Of a stretch of 64,000 bases of DNA, positions 26,712 to 35,271 are shown one piece after another; position 1 is the stretch's first letter, and the number at the start of each line of letters is the position of its first letter. The DNA lies in assembly GCF_965219595.1 (NCBI RefSeq), contig NZ_OZ244781.1, positions 2,170,001-2,234,000 on the forward strand, written 5' to 3'. The position numbers were made by a program, and so were the translations under genes. The notes below the pieces were generated by a model. That model worked only from the letters and a program-made list of their open reading frames with translations. It was not told the origin of the DNA and searched no databases. The DNA is from Poriferisodalis sp022821985. GTDB taxonomy: Bacteria; Actinomycetota; Acidimicrobiia; Acidimicrobiales; Poriferisodalaceae.

Positions 26712-27863
26712 ATGGGCACTGGACCGCTGGCAGGCGTTCGCGTCATCGAGTTGCAGGGCATCGGCCCCGGGCCGTTTTGCGGGATGATGCTCTCGGACAT
26801 GGGGGCGGAGGTCATCCGCATCGACCGCGCTGCCAGAGTGCGCGACCGCGACCCCGACACCCCGCCGATCGACGTGCTCGCCCGTGGTCGTTCGTCGATC
26901 GGCCTCGACCTCAAGAACTCCGACGGGATCGAGGCACTGTTGCGGTTGGTAGAGCACTCCGACGCGCTCATCGAGGGATTCCGGCCCGGCGTGATGGAGC
27001 GGCTCGGCATCGGACCCGACGAGTGTCTCGCACGCAACCCGCAACTCGTCTACGGCCGCATGACTGGCTGGGGTCAGGAAGGCCCTTATCACATGGGTGC
27101 CGGGCACGACATCAACTACATCGCGCTGGCTGGCGCACTCGATCCCATTGGCCGCAAGGGAGAGCCGCCGATCGCGCCGCTGAACCTCGTGGGCGACTTC
27201 GGTGGCGGCGGCATGCTGCTTGCGTTTGGCGTGGCCTGCGCCCTGTTCGAGTCACAGCGCTCCGGCCAAGGCCAGGTGATCGACGCAGCCATGGTCGACG
27301 GTGCCGCAACGCTCATGGCGATGTTCCATTCCATGCGGGCGCTCGGGGTCTGGAACGACGAGCGCGGCACCAACCTGCTCGACACCGGCAGCCACTTCTA
27401 CGACGTGTACGAGTGCGCCGACGGCAACTACATCTCGGTCGGATCGATCGAGCCGCAGTTCTACGCCGAGCTGCTGCGCCTGACCGGCCTCGACGAGGAT
27501 CCTGAGTTCGCCAAGCAGCACTCGCGCAGCCGCTGGCCGCACCAGAAGGACCGCATTGCGGAGGTTTTCAGGTCGAAGACCCGCGACGAGTGGTGCGAGA
27601 TCATGGATGCCACCGACGTGTGCTTCGCACCGGTGCTGACGTTGGAGGAGGCCCCGCAGCACGCGCACAACGTCCATCGCGACGTGTTCTGCGAGGTGGC
27701 CGGTGTGATCCAGCCGAGCCCGTCGCCGCGCTTCAGCCGCACGGTCCAGGCCGTGCAAGGGCCGCCGGCGCATCCGGGCCAGCACACCGATGAGGTACTG
27801 GCCATCGCCGGTTACGACCCCGACGACATCGCAAAGCTGCGCGACACCGGTGCCGTCGCCTGA
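26712..27863 (+). CDS. Class III CoA transferase, alpha-methylacyl-CoA racemase type
   Basis: A 383-residue protein from ATG 26712 (GGGAG 5 nt upstream); an in-frame GTG at 26706 would overlap that ribosome site. Catalytic residues of 2-methylacyl-CoA racemase are recognisable: His at 132 in AGHDINYIALAGAL and Asp at 162 in NLVGDFGGGGM, both offset by six from the Mycobacterium tuberculosis enzyme (His126, Asp156). The start LAGVRVIELQGIGPGPFCGM and the RSGQGQVIDAAMVDGAA segment are family signatures. It epimerises (R)/(S)-2-methylacyl-CoA so branched fatty acids or sterol side chains can enter beta-oxidation. Ends beside copy B of the dispersed repeat. Confidence 0.9.
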   Translation: MGTGPLAGVRVIELQGIGPGPFCGMMLSDMGAEVIRIDRAARVRDRDPDTPPIDVLARGRSSIGLDLKNSDGIEALLRLVEHSDALIEGFRPGVMERLGIGPDECLARNPQLVYGRMTGWGQEGPYHMGAGHDINYIALAGALDPIGRKGEPPIAPLNLVGDFGGGGMLLAFGVACALFESQRSGQGQVIDAAMVDGAATLMAMFHSMRALGVWNDERGTNLLDTGSHFYDVYECADGNYISVGSIEPQFYAELLRLTGLDEDPEFAKQHSRSRWPHQKDRIAEVFRSKTRDEWCEIMDATDVCFAPVLTLEEAPQHAHNVHRDVFCEVAGVIQPSPSPRFSRTVQAVQGPPAHPGQHTDEVLAIAGYDPDDIAKLRDTGAVA

Positions 27864-27931
27864 GAGGCTGAGCCGAATGGCGAAGCCGTGGCCCGAGCGG
27901 CCCGTGAGCGGAGCGAACAAGAGCGGGAAAC
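27864..27931 (+). repeat. Dispersed intergenic element, copy B
   Basis: GAGGCTGAGCCG then GGCGAAGCCGTGGCCCGAGC and onward. It matches copy A from 27879 and copy C over its full length. It contains a complete 19-codon frame, MAKPWPERPVSGANKSGKQ (27877-27936), abutting the next gene's GTG. Confidence 0.85.
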
Positions 27932-27936
27932 AATAG

Positions 27937-28413
27937 GTGACGCAACGAGAAGGTCGTGCTTTGAGCGCATTCTCTGACACTGGAGCCGACGCTGCGGGAC
28001 CGGCCAGCGCCGGCGAGCAGGAAGGCCGGGAGCCGAGCGACGCACCTCCGGGGCTCGATCGCAAGCTCGTGCCGCTGTATGCCGAAGCTGTCGCCGTTGC
28101 CGACGTGTCTCCGGCGAGTGCCTGCGCGCTGGCCCGCCTGTTGCTGCGCAGCCTCATCCAATCTCAGGGACTTCGGGGCCGTCACATCGTGCGCGACATC
28201 GGCGAGTTGGTTTCCGCCGGCGCACCGGTCGGGCTCCTGCGGGCGCTCGACGTCATGAAGCTCAGCGACACCGAGGCCCGCCGTCCCGGCGAACTGAACC
28301 TCGCCAATGGCCACGGTGACGCCCAGAACCTGCTGATGTTCATTCACCTGTTCACGCAGCACGTCTCGCCGCCTCAGCGGCGAGACCATCAGGCACAGTC
28401 GCCGCCTCAGTGA
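27937..28413 (+). CDS. Hypothetical helical protein
   Basis: A 158-residue protein from GTG 27937. The first 35 residues are low-complexity; the core LYAEAVAVADVSPASACALARLL and later GRHIVRDIGELVSAGAPVGLL read as a helical bundle vaguely like DUF4145-type domains, which is not a firm match. The C-terminal QNLLMFIHLFTQHV is hydrophobic but too short for a clear membrane anchor. A 10-bp hairpin lies in the last codons. Its stop overlaps the next start (GTGA), so the two genes are translationally coupled. Function unknown. Confidence 0.5.
   Translation: MTQREGRALSAFSDTGADAAGPASAGEQEGREPSDAPPGLDRKLVPLYAEAVAVADVSPASACALARLLLRSLIQSQGLRGRHIVRDIGELVSAGAPVGLLRALDVMKLSDTEARRPGELNLANGHGDAQNLLMFIHLFTQHVSPPQRRDHQAQSPPQ
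28363..28386 (+). other. Hairpin inside the 3' end of a coding region
   Basis: GTCTCGCCGC-CTCA-GCGGCGAGAC is a perfect 10-bp stem in the last codons before the coupled start at 28410. It may modulate translation of the membrane protein or stall transcription. Confidence 0.5.
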
Positions 28414-28781
28414 GCGCTGACGTCTGGGCGGCGGTCCATACGGCGCTGGGCTGGGCGATGGTGCTGTCGAACGGAGCGGCCGGGCTGTGGGCGCTCGGGG
28501 CGAGGCGCTGGGAAACGCTGCGCCACCGCAGCCTGTGGTGGCTCTTGGGCGGCGCATGGGTGCTGGTGTTCGTGCAGCTCACGTCGGGAGTCATCCTGAT
28601 GCGAGCTGCCGCGGTCGATGCCCCGGCCTTCCACGTCTTCTACGGGGTCTGCTGCGCGGTCGCGGTCCTCTTCGTCTACGCCTACCGCCAGCAGCTGGAA
28701 CACCGTCGTTACGAGCTGTTCGGCCTCGGCGCGTTGTTCATCATGGGGCTCGCCATCCGAGCCATGTTCCTGGGCAGCTGA
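28410..28781 (+). CDS. Small four-helix integral membrane protein
   Basis: A 123-residue protein with four hydrophobic segments, at about 8-30 (AVHTALGWAMVLSNGAAGLWAL), 42-64 (LWWLLGGAWVLVFVQLTSGV), 73-92 (FHVFYGVCCAVAVLFVYAY) and 103-121. Loops are basic. It resembles DUF-type small membrane proteins with no assigned function. Start GTG 28410 overlaps the preceding stop. No catalytic motif is visible. Confidence 0.65.
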   Translation: MSADVWAAVHTALGWAMVLSNGAAGLWALGARRWETLRHRSLWWLLGGAWVLVFVQLTSGVILMRAAAVDAPAFHVFYGVCCAVAVLFVYAYRQQLEHRRYELFGLGALFIMGLAIRAMFLGS

Positions 28782-28825
28782 CGATCCTGGCGGGCCGGCC
28801 GTGGGGCGCCGTTCAGCGCAGCCGT

Positions 28826-30613
28826 TCAGAGCCCGAGCCGCTCTTCCAGAAGGTCGAGTTGGTGACGCATCGGCGGGGGCAGGCGCTCGCCCAGGTTGCG
28901 GTAGTGCGCCTCGATCATGTCGATCTCGGCTCGCCAATCGTCTTCATCGACACCGAGCAGCGTTTCGATCTCGGCATCGGTCAGGTCGAGGCCGCTGGTG
29001 TCGAGCGCCTCGGGCGGAGGCACCAGGCCGATCGCTGTCGGCACGGCCTCTCCGTGGCCTCCAACGCGCTCCACCACCCACTTCAGCACCCGGGAATTGT
29101 CGCCGAAGCCCGGCCAGATGAAGTTGCCGTCGGCGTCCTTGCGGAACCAGTTCACGTAGAACAGCTTTGGCAGCTGGGTTCCCGGCATGTGACCGATGTC
29201 GAGCCAGTGCTGGAAATAGTCGCCGAAGTTGTAGCCGCAGAAGGGCAGCATCGCGAACGGATCTCGCCGCACTTCGCCGATGGCGCCCGCGGCGGCAGCG
29301 GTTTTCTCCGATGACATCTGGGAACCCAGGAACACGCCGTGCTCCCAGTCGAACGCCTCCGCTACCAAGGGAACCGTGGTTGCTCGCCGGCCGCCGAAGA
29401 GGATCGCCGAGATCGGCACGCCGGCGGGATCCTCCCACTCGGGCGCAATCGAGGGGCACTGCCCGGCGGGCGCCGTGAAGCGGGCATTGGGGTGCGCAGC
29501 GGGCGTGCCGCCGGAGGCCGACCACTCGTTGCCGCGCCAGTCGATGATGCCCTCGGGCGGCTCCGGCGTGAGACCTTCCCACCAGACGTCGCCGTCGGGC
29601 GTCTGCGCCACGTTGGTGAACATGCAGTTGCCCCACATCGTGCCGAGCGCGTTCGGATTGGTGTCGTCGCCCGTGCCGGGTGCCACGCCGAAGATGCCGG
29701 CCTCGGGATTGATGGCATGCAGGCGGCCGTCGTCTCCGAACTTCATCCAGGCGATGTCGTCGCCGATGGTGCGCACCTTCCAGCCGGGCAGCGTCGGGAT
29801 CATCATCGCCATGTTCGTCTTGCCGCAGGCCGACGGGAACGCAGCCGCCACGTAGACGGTCTCGCCGTCGGGGGGCGTCACGCCCACGATCAGCATGTGC
29901 TCCGCCAGCCAACCCTCGTCGCGGGCCATCGTCGATGCGATCCGCAGGGCAAAGCACTTCTTGCCCAGCAGCGCGTTGCCGCCGTAGCCCGATCCGTACG
30001 ACCAGATCTCGCGTGTCTCGGGAAAGTGGACGATGTACTTGCGGTCGGCGTCGCACGGCCAGGGCACGTCGGCTTGGCCCGCTTCCAGCGGCGCGCCGAG
30101 CGAGTGAACGCACGGCACGAAGGGATCGTCGCCGAGCACGTCGAGCGCGGCTTGACCCATACGGGTCATGATCCGCATGGAGGCTGCCACGTAGGGCGAA
30201 TCGGTGAGCTGGACTCCGATGTGTGCGATGTGGCTGCCCAGCGGCCCCATCGAGAACGGCACCACGTACATCGTGCGTCCGCGCATCGAGCCACCGAACA
30301 GCTTCAGCAGCTCCTCGCGCATGTCATCAGGTGCGCGCCAGTTGTTGTTGGGACCCGCGTCCAGCTCGCGCTCGGTGCAGATGAAGGTGCGGTCCTCGAC
30401 GCGGGCGACATCGCCCGGATCGGACCGGGCGAGGTAGCTGTTGGGGCGCGCGTCGGAATCAAGCGGGATGAGGGTTCCCGATTCCACCATCTGGCTGCAG
30501 AGCTGCTCGTACTCTGCTTGTGAGCCGTCGCACCAATGGACTGCATCGGGTCGCAGCACGCCGGCCCAATGATCGACCCAATCGATCAGCTGACGGTGAG
30601 TGGTCGCAGGCAA
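28826..30613 (-). CDS. pckG: Phosphoenolpyruvate carboxykinase (GTP)
   Basis: A 595-residue GTP-type PEPCK (family about 600). The start is a TTG at 30613: GGAGGACAAT precedes it at good spacing and no ATG or GTG is nearby. Diagnostic motifs are AAFPSACGKTNMAMM, holding the P-loop and the reactive Cys of GTP enzymes, TIGDDIAWMKFGDDGRLHAI (kinase-2 metal site), TMWGNCMFTNVAQTPDGDVW, and MSSEKTAAAAG. It converts oxaloacetate to PEP, linking the TCA cycle and gluconeogenesis. A GC hairpin precedes it in the spacer after the small cold-shock-like gene. Confidence 0.96.
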   Translation of the reverse strand: MPATTHRQLIDWVDHWAGVLRPDAVHWCDGSQAEYEQLCSQMVESGTLIPLDSDARPNSYLARSDPGDVARVEDRTFICTERELDAGPNNNWRAPDDMREELLKLFGGSMRGRTMYVVPFSMGPLGSHIAHIGVQLTDSPYVAASMRIMTRMGQAALDVLGDDPFVPCVHSLGAPLEAGQADVPWPCDADRKYIVHFPETREIWSYGSGYGGNALLGKKCFALRIASTMARDEGWLAEHMLIVGVTPPDGETVYVAAAFPSACGKTNMAMMIPTLPGWKVRTIGDDIAWMKFGDDGRLHAINPEAGIFGVAPGTGDDTNPNALGTMWGNCMFTNVAQTPDGDVWWEGLTPEPPEGIIDWRGNEWSASGGTPAAHPNARFTAPAGQCPSIAPEWEDPAGVPISAILFGGRRATTVPLVAEAFDWEHGVFLGSQMSSEKTAAAAGAIGEVRRDPFAMLPFCGYNFGDYFQHWLDIGHMPGTQLPKLFYVNWFRKDADGNFIWPGFGDNSRVLKWVVERVGGHGEAVPTAIGLVPPPEALDTSGLDLTDAEIETLLGVDEDDWRAEIDMIEAHYRNLGERLPPPMRHQLDLLEERLGL

Positions 30614-30674
30614 ATTGTCCTCCGGGTCCGAGTCTCGCGCTCGCGCACGAATCGAGACTGGTAACTCGCTCCTC

Positions 30675-30696
30675 GGCCGGCGCGCCTGCGCCGGCC
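30675..30696 (-). terminator. GC-rich terminator-like hairpin
   Basis: GGCCGGCGC pairs perfectly with GCGCCGGCC around GCCT. On the minus strand it follows the small gene's stop by about 5 nt and precedes pckG. No U-tract. Confidence 0.55.
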
Positions 30697-30701
30697 TCAG
30701 A

Positions 30702-30947
30702 TCACGCTGTCTCCCCCCCGGCGGTGATCCAATCAGGTGTTCCCAGATCCACTTCCGAGCCGAGACGCAGCCGTGTGGCGAGCCCCCGTTCGTCCAGGTC
30801 GTAGATCACTCGCTGGCCTTGCCGCACCATCCGGAAAATGGATCCGTCCAGGGCATTTGGGGCCAGTTCGTGCTCGGAGCGCGTGACATCGTCAGTCACG
30901 ATCCCGACTCGCGATGCCGGGTCGTACGACTTGATGACGCCTTGCAC
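30702..30947 (-). CDS. Cold-shock-domain-like small protein
   Basis: An 81-residue protein starting GTG 30947, with GGAGG 5 nt upstream. The line MQGVIKSYDPASRVGIVTDD, followed by a GQRVIYDLDERGLATRLRLG strand, has the G-x-[IV]-K-x-[FY] and G-x-[IV] spacing of cold-shock OB folds, but the RNP1/RNP2 aromatic residues are absent. It may be a degenerate CSD that binds RNA or protein. Supported by codon position GC pattern and a good ribosome site; antisense to nothing essential. Confidence 0.6.
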   Translation of the reverse strand: MQGVIKSYDPASRVGIVTDDVTRSEHELAPNALDGSIFRMVRQGQRVIYDLDERGLATRLRLGSEVDLGTPDWITAGGETA

Positions 30948-31038
30948 ACGCGCCTCCAGTGGCAGGGAATCTGCCCGGCCGCAGCGGCGGCTCGCGCAGT
31001 CCCCGGAACGCTACCAACCGGTCGCCGCGGGCGCGTTG

Positions 31039-31044
31039 TAGCTT
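31039..31044 (+). promoter_or_regulatory. -10 box of a probable leaderless promoter for fakA-recG
   Basis: TAGCTT ends 8 nt before ATG 31053; no ribosome site is visible. Confidence 0.4.
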
Positions 31045-31052
31045 CGGCGTCC

Positions 31053-32903
31053 ATGGGCGACAGCAACGCTCATACATCCGTGGGGGTAGTGCCCTCTCTC
31101 GACAGCGAAGCGCTGGCCGAGGTCATGCGCCGTTATCAATCCGCGCTCAACCAGCACCGGGTCACGATCGATCGCCTCAACGTCTATCCGGTGCCCGATG
31201 GCGACACCGGTACCAACATGGCCTTGACGCTCGCAGCGGTCACCGAGGAATTGCTCCTGTCCGGCGCCGGCAGGGGCGACATCTGCCGAGCGATCTCGCA
31301 CGGCGCGCTCATGGGAGCGCGCGGCAACAGCGGCGTCATCGTCAGCCAGTTGCTGCGGGGCCTTGCGGCCACGCTCGCTCCCGGGGACGAAGATCCCGAC
31401 AGCGATCCGCCCATCGACGCCGAGCTGCTCGCCGAAGGCTTGGTTGCCGCGAGCACCGCTGCCGACAGTGCCGTCATGCGGCCCGTCGAGGGCACGATCC
31501 TGAGTGTCGCGCGCGCATCAGCCCAGGCGGCGCAGAGCGCGCTCGAAGCTCTCGCCCCCGATGAGCGGGGCACCGGCGCGACGGCGCTGGCAGCCGTGCT
31601 CGAGAGCGCACGGCAAGCCGGCCAGGCAGCGCTGGAGGCAACCCCGCAGCAGCTGCCGGTGCTGGCGGACGCTGGAGTGGTCGACGCGGGTGCCGCCGGT
31701 TACCTGCTGCTGCTCGACGCACTGCTGAGCGTGGTCGACGGGCGCCCTTTGCCGGCAGAGGTCGACTTGCCGGCCGAGGTGGCTGCAGTCATCGCTCACG
31801 GGAACGCTGGCACCAACCTGGCCAGTGACCCTGTCGATCCTGTCGCTGAGCAACGCGCCGAATTGCACAGTCACCTCGACCCCGGCGATGGCGGCGGTCA
31901 TGACGTGCACGATCCGTCTGGCACTCGTTACGAGGTGATGTACCTGCTCGCGGCGCCCGATGAGAACATCGACCAGTTCAAGTCTGCCTGGGATGCCTTG
32001 GGCGATTCGATCGTGATGGTGGGCGGCGACGGGCTGTGGAATTGCCATATCCACACCGATGACATCGGCCCCGTCATCGAGGCAGGCATCGATGTGGGAC
32101 GGCCGCATCGCATCCAGATCACCGATCTCCACGAGCAGGTCGCCAGCCTCGGAGGCCACGGTGCGCATGGTGCGCACGCAGGCCAGCCCGGTGCGCACGC
32201 AGGTGCGGCGGACGGGGCTTCGGCTGAGTCTGCGCAGCGACCGCTCGTGGGATGTGCGGTGGTCGCGGTCTCGCCCGCGGCGGGCCTCGATGAGCTGTTC
32301 GCTGCGCTGGGCTGCCACGAGCTCGTCACCGGCGGCCAGACCATGAATCCCTCGACGGCTGAACTCCTTGCGGCCATCGAGTCCGCGCCTTCACAGCAGG
32401 TCGTGGTGCTGCCCAACAACTCCAACATCGTCCCGGTGGCCCGGCAAGCGGGCGATCACGCCGACAAGACAGTGACGGTCGTCGCGACGACCTCGGTGCC
32501 CGCGGGCCTCGCAGCCCTCATCGGGTACGACCCCGACGCGAGCGCTGACGTCAACGCCGCTTCGATGGGCGACGCCGCGGATGCGGTGTCGGCAGGAGAA
32601 GTGACCCAGGCAGTGCGTGACACGACCGCACCGACAGGCGATGTCGCTGTCGGGCAGTGGATCGGCCTCGACGACGGGGGCATCTCCGCTGCCGGCGACA
32701 CCGCGGCAGCGGCGGCTATCCGGCTGCTCGAGAACATGCTCACCCCAGCCCACGAGATCCTCACGCTCATCGAAGGCGCCGGCGCCCAAGCCGCCGAGAC
32801 AGCCGAAGTGATGGCGTGGCTCGCCGAGCACTGGCCCGACGTCGAGATCGAGCGGCACGTCGGCGGCCAGGACCACTACCCGTACCTCTTCGGCATCGAA
32901 TGA
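31053..32903 (+). CDS. fakA: DAK2/DhaL domain fatty-acid kinase-like protein (FakA/YloV)
   Basis: A 616-residue protein from ATG 31053. The DhaL-type ATP domain carries YPVPDGDTGTNMALTL (about 45-60), whose Asp residues bind Mg, then AISHGALMGARGNSGVIVSQ. After it come the YloV middle domain (RYEVMYLLAAPDENIDQFK) and C-terminal domain (GGQTMNPSTAELLAAIE, LPNNSNIVPVARQAG). In FakA proteins these phosphorylate fatty acids held by a DegV-type FakB partner; no FakB gene is in the window. A Gly/His/Ala-rich repeat (about 370-395) is inserted. It overlaps recG by ATGA, as in many Gram-positives. Confidence 0.9.
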   Translation: MGDSNAHTSVGVVPSLDSEALAEVMRRYQSALNQHRVTIDRLNVYPVPDGDTGTNMALTLAAVTEELLLSGAGRGDICRAISHGALMGARGNSGVIVSQLLRGLAATLAPGDEDPDSDPPIDAELLAEGLVAASTAADSAVMRPVEGTILSVARASAQAAQSALEALAPDERGTGATALAAVLESARQAGQAALEATPQQLPVLADAGVVDAGAAGYLLLLDALLSVVDGRPLPAEVDLPAEVAAVIAHGNAGTNLASDPVDPVAEQRAELHSHLDPGDGGGHDVHDPSGTRYEVMYLLAAPDENIDQFKSAWDALGDSIVMVGGDGLWNCHIHTDDIGPVIEAGIDVGRPHRIQITDLHEQVASLGGHGAHGAHAGQPGAHAGAADGASAESAQRPLVGCAVVAVSPAAGLDELFAALGCHELVTGGQTMNPSTAELLAAIESAPSQQVVVLPNNSNIVPVARQAGDHADKTVTVVATTSVPAGLAALIGYDPDASADVNAASMGDAADAVSAGEVTQAVRDTTAPTGDVAVGQWIGLDDGGISAAGDTAAAAAIRLLENMLTPAHEILTLIEGAGAQAAETAEVMAWLAEHWPDVEIERHVGGQDHYPYLFGIE

Positions 32904-35122
32904 ACACACCCCAACCCAGCCAGCCCGCTGCGGGCCGGTCCCCGGGGGCAGCTGCGAAGGATCCGCTGACGCTGCGGGAGCTCGACGCGATCGGCGTTGA
33001 CCGGCTCAACGGTGTCGGCCCGCAGCGCCGCAAGGCCCTGGCCGAAGTCGGCGTCGAGTCTGTATTCGATCTGCTCACGTACTATCCCCGGCGCTACGTC
33101 GACCGCACGGCCCAAGCCCCGATCAGCGAGGCTGAGATCGGGTCGGAGATCACCGTCGTGGCCGACGTGCTGTCGGTGTCGAGCCGTCGCCTGCGCGGAG
33201 GCCGGCGACTGGTGAGCGTAGATGTCACCGATGCCAGCGGCGTGCTGAGCGTCGTGTTCTTCAATCAGGCATGGCGTGAGCGTCAGCTCACCGAGGGCCG
33301 CACCGTGGCGCTGTTCGGCAAGGTGGAGAACTACCGCGGCCGCAAGCAGATGACGAACCCCGTGGTCGATGTGCTGAGCGGCGGTTCCACAGCAGACCGT
33401 TCCGCATCCGCAGACCGCACGGGCAAGATCGTGGCGATCTACCCGCAGTCGGAGACCTCCGGCATCGTCACGTGGGACGTGGCGAACTGGGTTGCGGAGG
33501 CGCAGCGACGCTGTGCAGGCCGTGGCATCGCTGATCCGGTGCCCAGTCGATGGCGCAAGCGGCTCGGGCTCGCGAGCCGGTCGCGAGCGCTGGCCGACAT
33601 CCACGATCCGCCGTCGATGGCGGACCGGTGGGCGGCTCGGGATCGGCTGGTGTTCGACGAGCTGATGCGGGTGCAGCTGATGCTGCGAAGCCAGCGCTTG
33701 GCGCGCGAGGCCCATGAACTCGGCATCGCACACGAGCCGACTGGCACGCTCATCGAGGCATTTCACCGGCGACTCCCGTATACGCTGACAGGAGCGCAGC
33801 AGCGTGCGATGGCGGAGATCGACGCCGACGTGAGCATGCTGCGCCCGATGCACCGCCTGCTGCAGGGCGACGTCGGCTCGGGCAAGACGCTGGTGGCGTT
33901 GCACGCATTGCTCATTGCGGTCCAGAACGGCCACCAGGGCGCGCTCATGGCGCCGACGGAGGTGCTGGCCGAACAGCACTATTTCGCCCTGCGCGCCTTG
34001 CTCGACGGGTTCGAAGTGCCAGACGAAGGGCGACTCGGCGGCCGTCGGCCGCTGCGCCTGTGCCTGCTCAGCGGCTCGAGCTCGGCGACGCAGCGTCGTG
34101 AAGTGCTGGTGCAGGTTGCGACCGGTTCCGCGGACATCGTCGTCGGCACGCACGCGCTTCTGGAGGAGTCGGTGAAGTTCGCATCGCTCAGCGTTGTGGT
34201 GGTCGACGAGCAGCACCGTTTCGGCGTGTCTCAGCGTGCGCGGCTGCGCGAGAGCGGCCGTGACGACCGCCGCATTCCCCACCTGCTGGTCATGACCGCT
34301 ACGCCGATTCCCCGCACGGCGGCCATGACGGTGTATGGCGATCTCGACGTCTCGGTGCTCGACGAGCTCCCGCCGGGCCGCACGCCGATCGCTACGCAGT
34401 GGGTGCGCGGTCCCCTTGCGACTGAATCGATGTGGATCGACGTGCAGCGCGAGATCGAAGCCGGGCGTCAGGCCTATGTGGTGTGCCCGCTGGTCGCCGA
34501 GAGCGAGAGTCTCGACGCGCGCTCGGCGGAGCAGACGCACGCAGAGCTGTCGGCGGGCGCCTTGGCGGGCCTGCGGGTCGGGCTGCTCCACGGGCGCCTG
34601 CCGATGCCCGAGAAGGAAGCAACGATGGCCCGATTCCGGGCGGGCGATCTCGACGCCCTGGTCGCGACGACGGTCATCGAAGTCGGGATCGACGTTCCGA
34701 ATGCCACGGTCATGGCGGTGCTGTCGGCAGACCGATTCGGCATCGCGCAGCTGCACCAGCTGCGAGGTCGGGTGGGCCGGGGCAGCCATGCATCGTCGTG
34801 CTATCTCGTCAGCGACGAGGACCCGACAGCGATCGCTGTCGAGCGGCTGAGCGCGCTGGCCGCGACGAACGACGGGTTCGAACTGGCCGAGCGCGACCTC
34901 GAGCTCCGCGGCGAGGGCACGCTGTTCGACGAAAGACAGTCTGGGCGCAGCGACCTGAAGCTGGCGTCGCTGGTCCGCGACCTGCACTGGGTGCAGGCTG
35001 CCCGCGACGCTGCCGCCGATCTCATCACGGCCGACGGCGACCTCGATGCGCATCCGGCGCTGGCAGACGAGGTCGACTGGTTCGCCAGCCGTCGCGATCC
35101 CGACTACCTACAGCGCAGCTGA
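32900..35122 (+). CDS. recG: ATP-dependent DNA helicase RecG
   Basis: A 740-residue protein from ATG 32900, whose ATGA overlaps the fakA stop; a longer frame from 32657 is rejected. The wedge domain begins with an HhH-like VDRLNGVGPQRRKALAEVGV, then an OB fold. Helicase motifs are Walker A LLQGDVGSGKTLVALHAL (about 320-337), VVVDEQHRFGVSQR (II), TATPIPRTAAM (III), VEVGIDVPNATVM-like TTVIEVGIDVPNATVM (V) and QLRGRVGRG (VI). It remodels stalled forks and Holliday junctions. In most Gram-positives rsmD and coaD follow directly; here an island intervenes. Confidence 0.95.
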   Translation: MNTPQPSQPAAGRSPGAAAKDPLTLRELDAIGVDRLNGVGPQRRKALAEVGVESVFDLLTYYPRRYVDRTAQAPISEAEIGSEITVVADVLSVSSRRLRGGRRLVSVDVTDASGVLSVVFFNQAWRERQLTEGRTVALFGKVENYRGRKQMTNPVVDVLSGGSTADRSASADRTGKIVAIYPQSETSGIVTWDVANWVAEAQRRCAGRGIADPVPSRWRKRLGLASRSRALADIHDPPSMADRWAARDRLVFDELMRVQLMLRSQRLAREAHELGIAHEPTGTLIEAFHRRLPYTLTGAQQRAMAEIDADVSMLRPMHRLLQGDVGSGKTLVALHALLIAVQNGHQGALMAPTEVLAEQHYFALRALLDGFEVPDEGRLGGRRPLRLCLLSGSSSATQRREVLVQVATGSADIVVGTHALLEESVKFASLSVVVVDEQHRFGVSQRARLRESGRDDRRIPHLLVMTATPIPRTAAMTVYGDLDVSVLDELPPGRTPIATQWVRGPLATESMWIDVQREIEAGRQAYVVCPLVAESESLDARSAEQTHAELSAGALAGLRVGLLHGRLPMPEKEATMARFRAGDLDALVATTVIEVGIDVPNATVMAVLSADRFGIAQLHQLRGRVGRGSHASSCYLVSDEDPTAIAVERLSALAATNDGFELAERDLELRGEGTLFDERQSGRSDLKLASLVRDLHWVQAARDAAADLITADGDLDAHPALADEVDWFASRRDPDYLQRS

Positions 35123-35258
35123 TCGCACGACGGAAAGCCAGTGATCCGATCGCCATCGTCAGGGGTGATCGCCGACATCGACGCAGGTCGAACTGGCTCG
35201 ACCTCCTCGAACATGGCACTGAACTGCTGAACGGATCTTGACAGGAGGTCAGGGCACG

Positions 35259-35264
35259 TAATGT
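35259..35264 (+). promoter_or_regulatory. -10 box of the giant exported-protein gene, with TTGACA -35 at 35238
   Basis: TAATGT ends 7 nt before ATG 35272, and a perfect TTGACA lies at 35238-35243 with a 15-nt spacer, the best promoter match in the window. An AGGAGG at 35243 is 23 nt from the ATG, too far for normal initiation. Confidence 0.5.
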
Positions 35265-35271
35265 CTACGGC

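Noticed and set aside
30613..30613. ATG or GTG start for pckG
   Set aside because: None is in a usable position; TTG 30613 has a GGAGGA ribosome site and gives the usual length.
32876..35053. 725-codon minus-strand ORF
   Set aside because: Antisense to recG; low-complexity and no motif.
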